Source: Guadua angustifolia
Lineage: Eukaryota; Streptophyta; Magnoliopsida; Poales; Poaceae
DNA: 64,000 nt
NCBI GenBank assembly: GCA_036346375.1
Contig: CM070517.1
Location: 9,651,161 to 9,715,160, forward strand
Direction of reading: 5' to 3'
Made by a program: the position numbers and the translations under genes. Below, in pieces: positions 33,481-45,352 of the stretch; position 1 is the first letter of the stretch; each line of letters begins with the position of its first letter. The notes beneath the pieces were generated by a model. That model was not told the origin of the DNA and did not search any database. It saw only the letters and a list, made by a program, of their open reading frames with translations.

Positions 33481-35089
33481 GAATACTAAATCATGGTTTC
33501 CTCAAGTATCATTTGCTTAGGATCTTCCTATCCGGCACACTGATTTGACCTTAAATCCTCAAGGTATCCTAATCACTCAAACTTCTACTTCTTGGCTAAG
33601 CCTTCTTCTTTTCTTAACTTGATTTTGTATATATATATATATATATTTTTTTCTTCGAACCTCCGTGGTCTTATCTTCTAATGTTGGTTTTTATTTTCCA
33701 AGGTGGGTATGAAACTTTGTCAAACGATTTCCGATTTCGACCTCATGAATTCTTTGCATAACCCTGATTAATTGTTCATTATCGACCTATTGCACTGCGG
33801 CCTCGTTAACTCAAACATCGACTACCACATTGGTCTTACTAGAATGCCCATGGAGTCTGACACTAGCATCTTTTGATCATTTCCAGTCATTTTCTTCGTT
33901 TCATATTAAGGTTTAACTGAGTAAATATACAATTTAGACCCTTATGGTTCACATCTATCTTTGTTGAGTTAGTGACACCATATTTCAAATCGTGCACTAT
34001 GATAGCTAACTCCAAGTCATGTTTAGAGTAATTCTCCTCATGCTGTCTCGATTACCTTATCGCATGGCAACACCCTTGTCATTTTACGTTGATTTACCTT
34101 CCAGATCATACCTAGAAGTAACACCTTATATGTCGAACTGCTCCGCATAGTTGGTAATTCTAACACAGGTATCGATGTTAACCGCTCCTTCAAATTCTGA
34201 AAACTCTTCTCACATGTTGGCGTTCATGCAATTATTTCTTATCAACCATCACATAAAAGATCTAGCTATTGTTGAAACCCTTCCATGAACTAGCTCCTAG
34301 AACTTCAACGCTGAGTGACGGACTTTGGTTGCTCCCAATGCAACACAACTTTTTCCTTGTTTGATTCAACATCAACTCCTTCAGTGGTATTTATATGACC
34401 TAAGAGTTCAACCTTTTTCTCCTAAGGATCACACTTATTAAACTTAACGTACGACTGCTGCTCCCACAATCTTCTCAAAACCAATTTAACATATTCTGCA
34501 TGTTCTTCTTTTGCTTTAGAGTATACTAGAATGTCACTTATATGGCAACCATTAGTTTATCCAAACAACCCCTAAATACCTTAGTCATCATGTTCATGAA
34601 GTATGTAGGGCATTGGTCAATCCAGGAGGTATAGCTAAAATTTATATTATCCATCGGTTGGCTAACACGAACTTATAGCCTTATGTTTGAGCATCTAACT
34701 AATTTCAAGAATAACTTAATTATCCAACACAATATGATTTTCACTCGAACTCTACTCTCTCAACAAGCCTTGAATTCTCAACATCTGTTTAAATCTAGCA
34801 CAACCGAGCATTCTTGACAAATCTTCCGATTAATGAGATTATCTTTGGGTACCACTTAAACTAGCCACCATTTCACATGCATCATTTTTAGATAAACCCT
34901 TAACACCAGATTATTCTTAGAGAGACATCTAACTCATTAATTTATATTATTGCTCTTCATTTCAATACTCCGTATACTAATGTATTAACCATTCCTGCTT
35001 CATTTCTTTCGACAAGAAAACCTCTACATGGAATTCATCACTAATATCTTTACTTTACAAGTAGGGTTATGATATTGCACTAAGTAAAC
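33481..35089 (-). pseudogene. pol: Tekay RT and RNase H remnants
   Basis: Strongly decayed. On the minus strand, CPTYFMNMMTKVFRGCLDKL (about 34560-34620) corresponds to the NAPTYFMNLMNKVF region of RT, and HEENYSKHDLELAIIVHDLK plus CIFTQLNLNMK (about 33900-34060) to RNase H. The segments between are stop-filled. An AT microsatellite, (TA) about 10, interrupts at about 33629-33650. Most of the integrase core is not recognisable. Confidence 0.6.
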
Positions 35090-36336
35090 TCATGGCTCCT
35101 AACTTCCTTGATTTAGCATTGGCGCTAGGGCTTTGATAGGGATGGAGTTGAAATTGACTTGAACTAACATGATTGTTTTCTTTTAAGGGCACTTATTGGC
35201 AAAGTACTCAGGTTTGTGGCAAATATAGCAGAGTCTATGGTGAACTTTCTTTCTTTAGCATTCAATAATTGGAAAAGTATCTTTACTTAAATGTCTTTTC
35301 TTCAATTGGTTCTCTATGCAAATTTCTCTCGCAATTTCACCGCTCATTCTTGGTGTTATGTATCAGCCTAAGGTAACTTTCGGTATATCCATGGCTATAG
35401 GAATTAAGTGTTTTCTCTGTGGACATAGGTTAGCGTAATGGCCTTTTTTGCGACGGTTGTAGCACTCAATGCCGCTCTCCTTGTGATTTATTACTTCCTG
35501 ATTCGCAACACATCTCCTAGTAAAATGATCTTCTTTACCATTACAAGGAACCCTCATGGGTGATGGCCACTCCTTTGGTTTCTTGACTAAGGTTAAGGAC
35601 CATTGATAATAGTTCGAGAGTTCAGGAGGGTGTGTCTTTATTTCTCCACAAATGAATGCACTATGATCTTCTAAATTGTTTGGTTGACAGCAATCTGCTT
35701 GATTACCTCAAAGGGTTAGGAAAGGAAGAAATAGCATAGGTAAGGAGCAAGAATCCTAGCACAGGGGAGATAGGTTTAACCCAATAACTTAAGCAATTAA
35801 TATTAATGACTTGGTATGGCTGCTTATATAAGCCTAAAAGCTTTGCAACGCATACTGCACACTCAGCAATCAAGAAGAACCAATTCAACCTAAACACACA
35901 AAACTACCGTCTACATGGGCGACACTCCTATCTTAGAAAACGCGACTCCCACACATGAGTCTCAATTGGCTACTTGAAGCACTGAGTCTTCTAGTTTTTA
36001 AAACACTTCATTGATCCGCTCCTCCATGAGCTTGACAATTCTTTCCTTCATGGTCGGTAGGGTAGCAGCAGGCACTTGATGACATCTCCTAAAGTGTGGT
36101 ATATTGTTTTCTACTTGAGATACTCAGGTAGGATTTTAACTCCATTCAGCGGAGGTAAGAGAAAGAAATTTCAGCAAAAGGTAAGAAGGAATTTTTGGTA
36201 AGGACAGAATTTAGAAGAACGAGATAAGTCAAGGACACATTATTCTTCTCGGTTGGGTCTTTTTACTTTTAGAAAATAATTTTGAAGGACCTATAGAGAC
36301 GACCAACTATCTAGGGCCAAGACCTACAGTCAGTAT
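35090..36336 (-). pseudogene. gag: Tekay gag remnant with two degenerate zinc knuckles
   Basis: The minus strand gives CYICHKPEYFANKC at about 35180-35225 (His replaced by Tyr) and ECYNRRKKGHYANLC at about 35405-35450 (second Cys replaced by Arg). Such knuckles bind RNA during packaging. The remainder up to the PBS has no long frame. Some of it must be leader. Confidence 0.6.
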
Positions 36337-36348
36337 GCTCTGATACCA
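36337..36348 (-). other. Primer binding site of the reverse Tekay element
   Basis: GCTCTGATACCA on the plus strand, which is TGGTATCAGAGC on the minus strand, four bases from the right LTR. Confidence 0.9.
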
Positions 36349-37063
36349 CCTCTGTAAGGACCCGAATTCACCAATTCGGACCCACTGTGTTTACCGCACT
36401 AGTCCCAGGATCAATCGCTAGTGCACACAGCTTAACATCGATAAGCATCACATCATACACAACGATAATAATAATAAGACTTCATTTATTCAATATAACT
36501 AGTGTATGATCTTATGATCACTAACATTTATTCAGCCACATGGGCAAGTCTAAGATAAAGTAAGACGAATGCAGCGAAAAACAGTAGAAAACGTAGATGT
36601 CCCATCAGCACACCACAGGCAGCTGACTAGGATTGGCCTAGTGACTCGCGTCCACCTGAAAGTCCTCCTTCGATGATTCCTCCTCTGTTGTTGGTTTGTT
36701 AAGCAAGGGTGAGTACACCAACACGTACTCAACAAGTTGTGCACAGAATGCAATGCTATCATAGCTATATGCGAGGCTTATTCAAGGAAGGCTCATGGTT
36801 CATAAGCAATAAGCGACATTTTGTAAACATATACACTTCATAGATTGAAAAGCGATAAAACAAATAATAACAAGTAATAGATTCAGCATTTCTCAAATAA
36901 ACCGGTTTCCATCCTAAATCCAAGTTCCATTATCCACATGGCATCCCGCCATCCCATCCGATTGTTTATTTTAATTAATTACCCTTAGTTGACCGAGGCA
37001 AGACAAACCAAAAGTTCATCACAACAACATGTCATAAAACCAAATACGACAAATCGCCCAATT

Positions 37064-37245
37064 GCCACTCTTGGCCCAAACGACAAAACCAAACCGACCG
37101 CCCAATTGCCACTCTTGGCCCACAAATACCAAATCGACCGCCTAATTGCCACTCTTGGCCACAAAAACCAAATCGACCGCCCAATTCCCACTCTTGGCCC
37201 ACAAAAACCAAATCTGAACGCCTAATTGCCACTCTTGGCCCACCG
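37064..37245. repeat. 40-bp minisatellite in the right Tekay LTR
   Basis: GCCACTCTTGGCC at 37064, 37108, 37148 and 37228, with a mutated copy (CCCACTCTTGG) at about 37187. The layout matches that of the left LTR. Confidence 0.88.
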
Positions 37246-38173
37246 AAACAATCTTGCCACTTGCCTCGGTTTAAATCATGTTTCCCACCCCGAGTTGATT
37301 ACCAAACACCACGTGCTCTTCACAAATCAACATCGTTCGTGACTCATTGTCACAACAACTCAATCTCTTTGTGCGACCACACATGGCCCACAAATTATTA
37401 TCATAGTTCCATATTCCATTAGTCAAGATTAATAAACAATATTCCAAGAGCATGTGATGACGTGGCATGGCTAAGCAATTCTATTCCGTTCTAACCATCC
37501 ATGTTGATTTTCTATTAACCAACTATAATTAACCAACCTAGGGTGACAAGTGGATCATGGCATACAATTTAACAAGGTAGGGTGTAATTCAAGAGGGTAT
37601 AATATCTAAATCCCAATCTAGGTCAAAATCATTTGTACTCATGAAATAACAAGTGATAAGGTAAACCAAAATAGCATGCAATCTAATTTATGGGTGTAAC
37701 ATGATCAAAGCACAACTTGCCTTGCTTAAGCTCCTGGTATTGCTCTGAAGATTGTGCTTGAAATAATAATTCCTCCTCCGAAACCTCGCTCAACTCAACG
37801 TCTACGCGAATCGAGAAGAAATAGCAAATAAACACCAAAACCAACGAACAAATGAACACAAAAACTCAAATAAAAGCCACCACTTGAAACATCTCAATTT
37901 TACAAATTTTTAGGAAGTTGAATCACCTCAATCGGAGTTCATATGCAAAAGTTATAGCATTTAGAATTTTTGAAAATAAACTAAACCTAGAATTAGAAAT
38001 TCTAAATCTTTCCGAATTATCTTTATAAAGAAGATCCGAATTTTCCTGCCCCGGCTTGTACGGACAACACGTGGTGAAATCTAGATCGATGAAACTCAAT
38101 CTAATGGTTACGGGTAAATCTACTACGTGGCCTAATATCAACCGACCGATCTAAATCCAACGGTTGATATTTT

Positions 38174-38408
38174 GGCCCCGTTTGGCAACTTGGAACCGGA
38201 CTGTTTCTCCTAGAATCTGAAATAAATCCAACCAAACGGAATATGACTCGGAACATTTCAAAGCGAATCGTTTCTGATTTTTACACACCGTGGTTGAATC
38301 GGCTAGCAACCCGTTCTTCCGGATTCTGATTCTACCTGAAACGTTTCTACCAAGAATCCGGAATTGTTTCCGTTTCTACTAGAATCTGGAACCGTACCAA
38401 ACGGGGCC
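38174..38408. mobile_element. Tourist-like MITE in one Tekay LTR
   Basis: Terminal inverted repeats GGCCCCGTTTGG and CCAAACGGGGCC, 235 bp, no coding. Comparison with the left LTR (GATATTTAATCT, about 31798) gives the empty site. Flanks are TTT (38171-38173) and TTA (38409-38411), consistent with a TTA target with one change. The size, TIR and target fit PIF/Harbinger-derived Tourist MITEs. Confidence 0.85.
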
Positions 38409-39650
38409 TTAATCTAAGACGCTTACCGATTCCGAAGTGACGTGAACGAATTCCGTGCGCTCGATTAAGATCCGACGGCTAATGAAGTTCCCGATTAGCA
38501 ATGACGGCGGCTTGAATTCACCGGAGACGAAGACGACGACCTTGGCGATAACTTCGGCGTAGCCGCTCGAAATCTTTCGCGGCACTGCTATCCTCCGAAA
38601 ATCCATAAACGCAATGGCGCGACTCCACGATTTGCTCGCGAACTTCCCCGCGGCTTCTTGCGTCTCGGCTTCGCGCTTTGCTCCCGTGAACACGATGTTC
38701 TATGTTGATTGAATCCCAAAGCAGGGTTGACGTGCTATTTATAGTGCTCAACCCCAGAGTCCATGACAAAACCCACAACGGCTACGCCGTCTTCGATTCC
38801 AATCCATATAGGAACCACGGCTCTGTACTTTCCCTACGCCAACACGAGGCAAACTTCTCCGGTCAAGTCACCCGAGCCCCAGCCGGACACGTCTCGCAGC
38901 CTCCCAGTCCAGATTCGAAGGACTTTGTTCGATCCCACTCCCACCGGCCACGTCGGCTCCAAAGTTTGGATCGGAACAAGGCAGCCCGTACCTCCCTACG
39001 CCCCTACGACGTCACGAGCGAGTCTCCACGGCCACGACGTCCTAGTTCATGGCGGCAAAAGCACACGGTGAGTCCTCCGGTCTGGTCTCGTCGTTCTCTC
39101 ATCGACACGTCGGCCAAGCCTTCTCGGTAACCAACGGCGCCGCCGCGGCTACATCATCCGCACAATTCGCCCGGTCGAGGTGGCTACGCCCCGGCGAATC
39201 GTCGATAGCTTCACGGTCGGTGTCCTTCTCCTGCGCGCCAGAAGGACTCGAGTCCTGGCGAACTTCGGCTTTGGCGCTAGAAGTTGGAATCGGGCGCTCT
39301 GGAAAAATCGGAAATTCTTCAGCGCTGGTTTCCATCGGACGCATGCAAATGACGCTTATTCAACTGTCTGGGACATCAATCAAACTCCTAATCCGGTTCA
39401 ATCCCAGAGAAAGGAAAAGAAATTTCCCAAAAATACTTCGAGACCTTCTATACTTAAATAACATATTTTTGGGCAGACTTTATTTCAAATTTCCTTTTTA
39501 TAAATATTTCTTAACAAAAACCATATATACCAATTCGAAATGATTTAAATAAATCTCAGAAAATTCAATAAATCCAGAAAATTCACAAAAACCATAAATC
39601 GAGATAAAATAATATCAATTATTCAGAAAGTCAAAAATTGGGATGTTACA

Positions 39651-39911
39651 TATATATTCTTGACCCTCGATTCTTATTTGCAATTTTTGATTGCTGCTAC
39701 TTTTGTTCTTTCTCATTTCTTAGATTGTTTGTTGGAATTGAACCTCATGTTCAGATTGATCGTGCCTATGGCAAGATCAGTAACACTTTGGAGTTGGTTT
39801 ATCGATTGCTAAGGCACATCGTCATCATACATTGTAGTCAGATTGTCAAAGTCAGTTCCACCAAACCAAAGATATCACCCTCATCGAAAGATCAGGAACA
39901 ACCATACATCT
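39651..39911 (+). repeat. 5' LTR of CRM element 4, right part
   Basis: Begins with the duplicated TATAT and runs through GATCGATTGCTAAGGCACATCG-type text to ACCATACATCT (final A changed to T). It matches 45224-45352. PBS TGGCATCAGAGC follows at 39914-39925. Confidence 0.75.
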
Positions 39912-39925
39912 GGTGGCATCAGAGC

Positions 39926-41512
39926 GCCAGGTTGGTTGGTGAGAGCTTTACTGCCTTAGATTAGTTTTTGTTTTCTATCCTAAGTTAAAAACTACTCCAC
40001 AAAAATTCAACCTTTAGATTCAATCTAGTATTTTAGTGAGTTTTTTAGGTTTTGATCCATTAGAGTCCTTATTTTAGATGCTGATCATTTTTCCTTCACG
40101 TAGCTTTTATTTCAATCTATCCAGTACATTGTTTTCTCCATAACTTTCACATACGAGCTTGGATTCAAGCGTTCTTGCACTTTGATGAAACCTGGGGACA
40201 AGCTCTACAAAAACCTAGCTGGTCATGGACTTAATTCTGTATCTAAGTTTGTTTAATCTGGACGTCAAATTTGGTGAAGCAAGTTGTGCTTCCAGTCCAG
40301 ATTGGTTCGGTATTTTGAACATAATTTTGACATCCAAACTTGATTGAGATGTTTGTATACTTTCCTGAATTCTTAAAGAGTCCTATACAATAACATTTTG
40401 GGGTGTTCTTTGTGATTCGGACTATTTCAAACTAAATTTGATTCGGATTTGGTTAGATTGGCTGGACTTAGGTTAAATCTGTGCTCCTCGGTGTTTTGGC
40501 TATAACTTCTATATACGAGCTTCAAATTGTATGTTCGTATACTTAATTTAAAGCACAGGGCATTACCTTCAATTTATTACACTATGAGCAAACTAGATTC
40601 GGTCAATTTCATACTTTAATTATGGTGGCAAATTTGTTGCACTGTTTTGGCTGAATTTAGATTTCTTACTTCAATTTGTGTTCTAGCTTATTCTTTTGAG
40701 TTGGTTGAGTCCAGTAGTATCCACAATCCATAAAACCCAAAAAAATCAGTACATATAACTTTGGGAACCAATTAATCCTTTGCGAATTCTTTGATCCCAG
40801 TTCAGACTACCTATTTGATATTGCTTAGGGCTGCACTACTTAATACATTGCATAATCTTGAATTATCACATCATACTATTTTGTGACATCAAATTAGGGA
40901 TTCCAAAACTTTGTTCATACTAGTGTTGCCTAAAAGTCACCAAAAGAAAGAAAAGAGAAAGACAGAGTCAAAAGGCCAAAAAAAAAAGAGAAGAAAATTG
41001 AATAGTGCCCAATAGCATAACATTTAGCAAAACCCTAATTTGTGTTCGTTATTTTTAGATTGTGCAATTGTATTAATTAGTAAGAAATTTTGTGCCCTTT
41101 TACCTTATGCCACGAGCTTTGGTGCTAAAATTATTATTATTATAGCTCATTCTGTTAGATGCATTAAGTTCCATCATCTTTGCGTGTGAGTTGTCTTGGA
41201 ATTTACTTATATCTTTGAGATCGGTAACTATGACTTGTGAATTCTAGTTTGGGTCATTATTTATCATTATAATAACTAGAATTATCAGATTGCATAGGAA
41301 ATAAATATAGCCTACCTAGCTCCACATATTCTACCTCGTACGTTTCTTTGGTCCCTTGGCAATCGCTTTTTACAAGATTTGGAGATCTTTTGACACCATC
41401 AATGGATGACAACCCCTACTACACAGTAAGAACTCATAAGAACATTTTCATCACGTCCAACGTAGTGATAGGAATATTATAGTTGTGATTTTGTTTCATG
41501 TCTACACTAACA
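39926..41512 (+). other. Leader of CRM element 4
   Basis: About 1.6 kb, AT-rich, no gene. It is related in style to the other leaders: repeated ACATACGAGCTTGGATTC / ATATACGAGCTTCAAATT blocks and purine-rich AGAAAGAAAAGAGAAAGACAG at about 40945-40965. Confidence 0.6.
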
Positions 41513-42470
41513 ATGGTAGGTTCTCAACGTCGTACTACTTGGGCAAAGAACATCCTAGGAGAAGAGGTTGTTCACACTCCGAGATGTGAAGAACGTATGA
41601 GCATAGCTTCATCACCACACGAGGTATGACGGCATAGCACACATAGCAAAAATAAGTTCATTGTACCCATTTTTAGTGGTAAATATGATCTTGAAGGTTA
41701 TCTTACTTGGGAATTAACTGTAGAATATTTATTTGATAAACATGGAATTCATGAGCATGATAAGGTTAGGATTGTTACTAGAGGATTTACTGATTTTGCT
41801 GCACTTTGGTAGAATGATTATATGAATAAAAATCAGGACATCCCTAGCACATGGAATAACTAAAGAAAATTATGAGAGCAAGATTTGTTCCTTTATATGT
41901 TGCATGCTAGTTACGAATGAAATGCAACATCTAAAAGAAGGTAGTGAAACTGTGGATGAGTACTACCAAGAATTTTAGCCTATATCTTTGCGTTCTGGAT
42001 TAGAAGAGACCGAAAAGACATGGAAGAACAACTTTTAATGTGGATTAGATTTTGATATTCAGATTATGATATCTTGTAAAGAATACAATTCTATATCATG
42101 TTTCCTTAATCTTTCACATAAAATTGAAAGAAAAATACAAAGAAGAAAATTAGCTAAAGTTCAAGTTCCTACAGAGATAAATGCTACTCCTATTGCATGT
42201 ACTGCACCAAACCTTAACGAGAACATACACCCAGAGCATGCGAAAGAAACACCAGAAAATTCTAGTGAAGTAGAAGATAGCACACATGAGGAAGATTCTA
42301 CTGACATAATCCAATCTAGTTCTGTTACATTTGATGTTGCTGTTCCATGTGATATGCAGGTTACTTCTGAAGAAGGGGAGCTACAAGCTAAAAACCTGCA
42401 TTGTCAAGTGAAAGTTTTGAGTTATCTACTTTTTCTGAGGAGGACACTAATGACCATGGTACATATCTGA
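41513..42470 (+). pseudogene. gag: CRM element 4 gag remnant
   Basis: ATG at 41513 (MVGSQRRTTWAKNILGEE). The capsid core is diverged but recognisable: PIFSGKYDLEGYLTWELTVE, GFTDFAALW*NDY, ARFVP, then after frame changes SCKEYNSISCFLNLSHKIER. The last part (42066-42470) is open for 134 codons and is acidic (EDSTHEEDSTD). No CCHC knuckle is found. Several stops in the middle. Confidence 0.65.
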
Positions 42471-43686
42471 TTTTACAGCAAGAAAGTGTGCAAATTTGTG
42501 AGTACATTCTTGCTATCTTAATTGTAGTGAGTTACAACATTGTACCATAATTGTAGAACTATGTGATGAATTGCATGCTTATAATTTTAATCATGTGGTG
42601 TTGATTACGCAAAAGGAAGTGATAGCTAAAATATCCCCTGCCACTGTTTTGTGCTATATCATGTTGAATGAGCCTGTTAGCTTGAATTGTGCTTTGGATA
42701 AGATTTCTAAAATTTCATCGCTTAAATCTTTATCTAGCAAATATGCGTACTAGTTTAAATTCAATTTATTTGGAGATTATGGAATAGATGGCAAGTTTCT
42801 TGTTTACGGAATATGCATAACTTGTGATAAACTTCTAAATTGAAGCTTGCTGTTTTGGGCAATTCTAGTTGTATGCAACAGCTTGTTTCACATGTGGTAC
42901 CAACAAATTTTTCTAATATGTGTGACACCCATAGCTTGGTACCTCGTAATTCGAATTTTTTGTATGTTGACTTGTAATACAAATCAACGTGTTGTACTTA
43001 AAGTGTGGAATCCCGTTAAATTTGTATCACGATTATTGGAATGGTTTGATATTACTTGTTTACAATATATTGATATGAATGAGCTATGCTTCTTGCCAAA
43101 ACATGTAGTTTTGCCTCTATGTAGAAGAAGGCTTACAAATCTTGAGTATTCTTTATCCAAGGATAGGGATAGATAAGTGCTTTACTTATATATGCAAATT
43201 AAGTTGCAAATTGAACCATGTTAATATTTATGCTCTGTGCTTCACTTATAAACACAAATTGAGTTGCAAAATTTCGAGAAAAGGTGCTTTGCTTAAATTT
43301 GGTTTCCTCATTTCCTGTTATGTAAATAGCAATACGCGAAACCAAACAAACAATGAAATATGGAATATATATATATGCTGCGTACATGTTGTTCTTTTTG
43401 TTGCTTGTTTCAACTCCAGCTTGTCCAAAACCGAGGACGATTTTCCTTCAAGGAGTGGAGGAAGTATCCAAGACTGCTAGTTTTCGTCATGCCTTCATAT
43501 GCTAGAAAGAAGTGTTGAGCTATGCGGATGATTATCAGGTGAAACCTCTAAATGTCTTTCTTGTGTTTCAAATATATAAAGAGACGGAACTACTATTTTA
43601 TTTAATTAAATGCAGATTCTATAAGAGGATGTTTTGTGTTGAGAACGAGCTAAAAGGTGAGGTAGAGTCAAGGACGACTCAAATTC
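42471..43686 (+). other. Unassigned internal DNA of CRM element 4
   Basis: About 1.2 kb where protease, RT, RNase H and integrase should be. Only short frames are present and I recognise none. At the end, ELKGEVESRTTQIQEEDDDEDI shows the far tail of integrase running into the 3' LTR. The DNA could be a captured fragment, filler, or very old pol. Confidence 0.5.
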
Positions 43687-43699
43687 AAGAAGAGGATGA

Positions 43700-44348
43700 T
43701 GATGAGGACATCACTACAATGGTTATAACCACATCTGGCTAGACCAACTCCAACACATCATCCTTGGGCCAAGAAAAGGGAGATATCAAATCTGTCACAT
43801 TCTGGAATCCAATTTAGCCACCAGATACCAGCCTGAAGTAAAAGGAAGAGTTCTTGTACTTCTTTGAAAGCTTACAACGTGACCTTTCCAAAATTGGTCT
43901 AGTGCCAGCCCTAGATTCATCATGATTCATGGATCAGTTGAAATCATCAAAACAACATACTTTAATACTATTTTGGGCTATTTTGGGACTTATAGGTGTG
44001 TGGGGCCCAAGCTCAAGTTGTCTGCGCCCCCAGGATGCACACAACCCTAGGAAAATCCTCTCACACCCCTCCCTATCATATGTTGAGTAGTTGCCGCTTT
44101 AGACACTTGGGTTTTTGTTGAGCATAGTTTTAGCCTAGGGCCAAACTACATTGTCCACTAGATGTGTCGAACGACCACTTGTTGAGATTTATTCGCACAA
44201 CTTTTTGTGATCTATATATTTGTGAACCACAATTGTTATTTGCCATTTTAGATTTCTACTAATTTTGTTCTTCTGTGTTTCTTCGGTTGCTTGCTGGAAT
44301 TGAACCTCGTGTTCAGGTTGATTGTGCCTATAGCAAGATCAATAACCC
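43700..44348 (+). repeat. 3' LTR of CRM element 4, left part
   Basis: TGATGAGGACATCACTACAATGG onward, matching 29423-29969 and beyond. Cut at AACCC (44344-44348) by a solo LTR. The remainder is 45224-45352, ending CTTACATCA. Confidence 0.78.
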
Positions 44349-45223
44349 TGATAAGGACATCAGTTCCATGGATACAGCCACATCTACACATCAATTTGAA
44401 CCTGCTGCTGTAATACAAGGACTAATTACTCGAGCTCGCACACGTCAACTCAATTACCAGGTGAATTTGTTCCTAGGGCTACAAACTAATATTTCAAAGA
44501 ATGAAATACTATTTAATTCTTGTGATGATTTGCTTGTCCTTAGGAACCATGGCGTAGAATCATACAAGCTAAAGTCTAGAAGAGAAGTCAATAAGCATAA
44601 AACAAGTTCTGTGCATGAGTTGGATTCGGATTCGACTCTAGAACAACACTGATTTGTTTCAGCCACCCTGACTTCATCTGGACTCTGTTTGGGGTGTTCT
44701 TGTACTTGACTGAAAGCTTATCAAGTCTACTTTTCAACAGATCCAGAATCATACCCAAATTCTATTTGAGTCGATAGAAATATGCAAAACAAGTGACACC
44801 ACTTTTCCAGTCCAAATTGACGTAATCTACCTCCATCTATTTTGTCTGAGTGCCACCTCTCTCTCCCTTATAAATAGCCAGCCGCCACCTCTATTAGGCT
44901 TTGGGTTTTGTTAGATTGAAAGCTAGCATTGCTACTTCATGCTCTAATCGCGCGTGTTGGCTAAACCGCCTGAATTACTATCTTCAAAACCCCGCCTTTC
45001 TTGAGTTTCAGATTGAGCACTTCAATTCCATTGCAATTTAGTTTCTTGTTCATCTTGTTCTTGCTTGTTCTTCGGTTGCTTACAGGGACAAAGGCCATCG
45101 TGGTCAGGTTGATCGTGCTTCCAACAAGATCAATAACACTTCGAGAGTTGGTGCAACGATTGTTAAGGCGCATCGTCTGGGGATGGTCTTGTCGGGTCGC
45201 CAACATCTTCTCCTCCCAAATCA
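44349..45223 (+). repeat. Solo CRM-type LTR inside the 3' LTR of CRM element 4
   Basis: 875 bp, TGATAAGGACATCAGTTCC to CTCCTCCCAAATCA, with near-matching flanks AACCC (44344-44348) and AACCT (45224-45228). It carries TATAAATA at about 44870 and the coding-like LTRARTRQLNYQV segment near the start. No PBS or internal region follows, since the text returns at once to the host LTR. It resembles the LTRs of CRM elements 1 and 5. Confidence 0.82.
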
Positions 45224-45352
45224 AACCTCTAAAGCTGGTTTTGCGATTGCTAAGGCACATCGTTGTCGTACGTTATAGTCGGATCGTCAAAGTCTGTTCC
45301 ATCAAACCAAGGATATCCCCCTCATCAAAAGAACAGGACCAATCTTACATCA
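45224..45352 (+). repeat. 3' LTR of CRM element 4, right part
   Basis: Matches the end of the 5' LTR (39790-39911): TTGCGATTGCTAAGGCACAT, GTCAAAGTCTGTTCCA, GGATATCCCCCTCATC. Ends TTACATCA. Confidence 0.75.

Larger units (their letters stand above)
29970..39650 (-). mobile_element. Reverse-strand Tekay/Del-type element with LTRs over 3 kb and a ruined interior
   Basis: LTRs 29970-33043 and 36353-39650 (TGTAAGGACC...GATGTTACA), perfect TSD TATAT (29965-29969 and 39651-39655). Minus orientation is set by the PBS complement at 36337-36348 next to the right LTR and the CCTCCCCCTT tract (PPT complement) at 33044-33056 next to the left LTR. The interior is only 3.3 kb, against about 5-6 kb in full members, and carries scattered gag, RT, RNase H, integrase and chromodomain remnants with many stops. 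The LTRs are nearly identical in long stretches, so the copy inserted recently compared with the state of its coding region. Confidence 0.88.
36353..39650 (-). repeat. 5' LTR of the reverse Tekay element (right copy)
   Basis: 3298 bp. The extra length over the left copy is mainly a 235-bp MITE at 38174-38408. The minisatellite is at 37064-37245 and the minus-strand TATAAAT box at about 38735-38742. Between 36770 and 37320 many CAG trinucleotides of the left copy appear as CG, CGA or CGAG, with few other substitutions. Confidence 0.88.
29423..45352 (+). mobile_element. CRM element 4: CRM-type, gag only, interrupted twice
   Basis: LTR pieces are 29423-29969 plus 39651-39911 (5') and 43700-44348 plus 45224-45352 (3'), each about 780-800 bp. 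PBS TGGCATCAGAGC is at 39914 and the purine tract at about 43687-43699. Flanks GTGTT (29418-29422) and ATGTT (45353-45357) differ by one base, and the satellite reads through when the element is removed. The interior (3.8 kb) has a degenerate gag and about 1.2 kb of unassigned DNA, with no protease, RT, RNase H or integrase. It is more decayed than the other CRM copies and so probably the oldest of them. A reverse Tekay element sits in the 5' LTR and a solo LTR in the 3' LTR. Confidence 0.8.
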
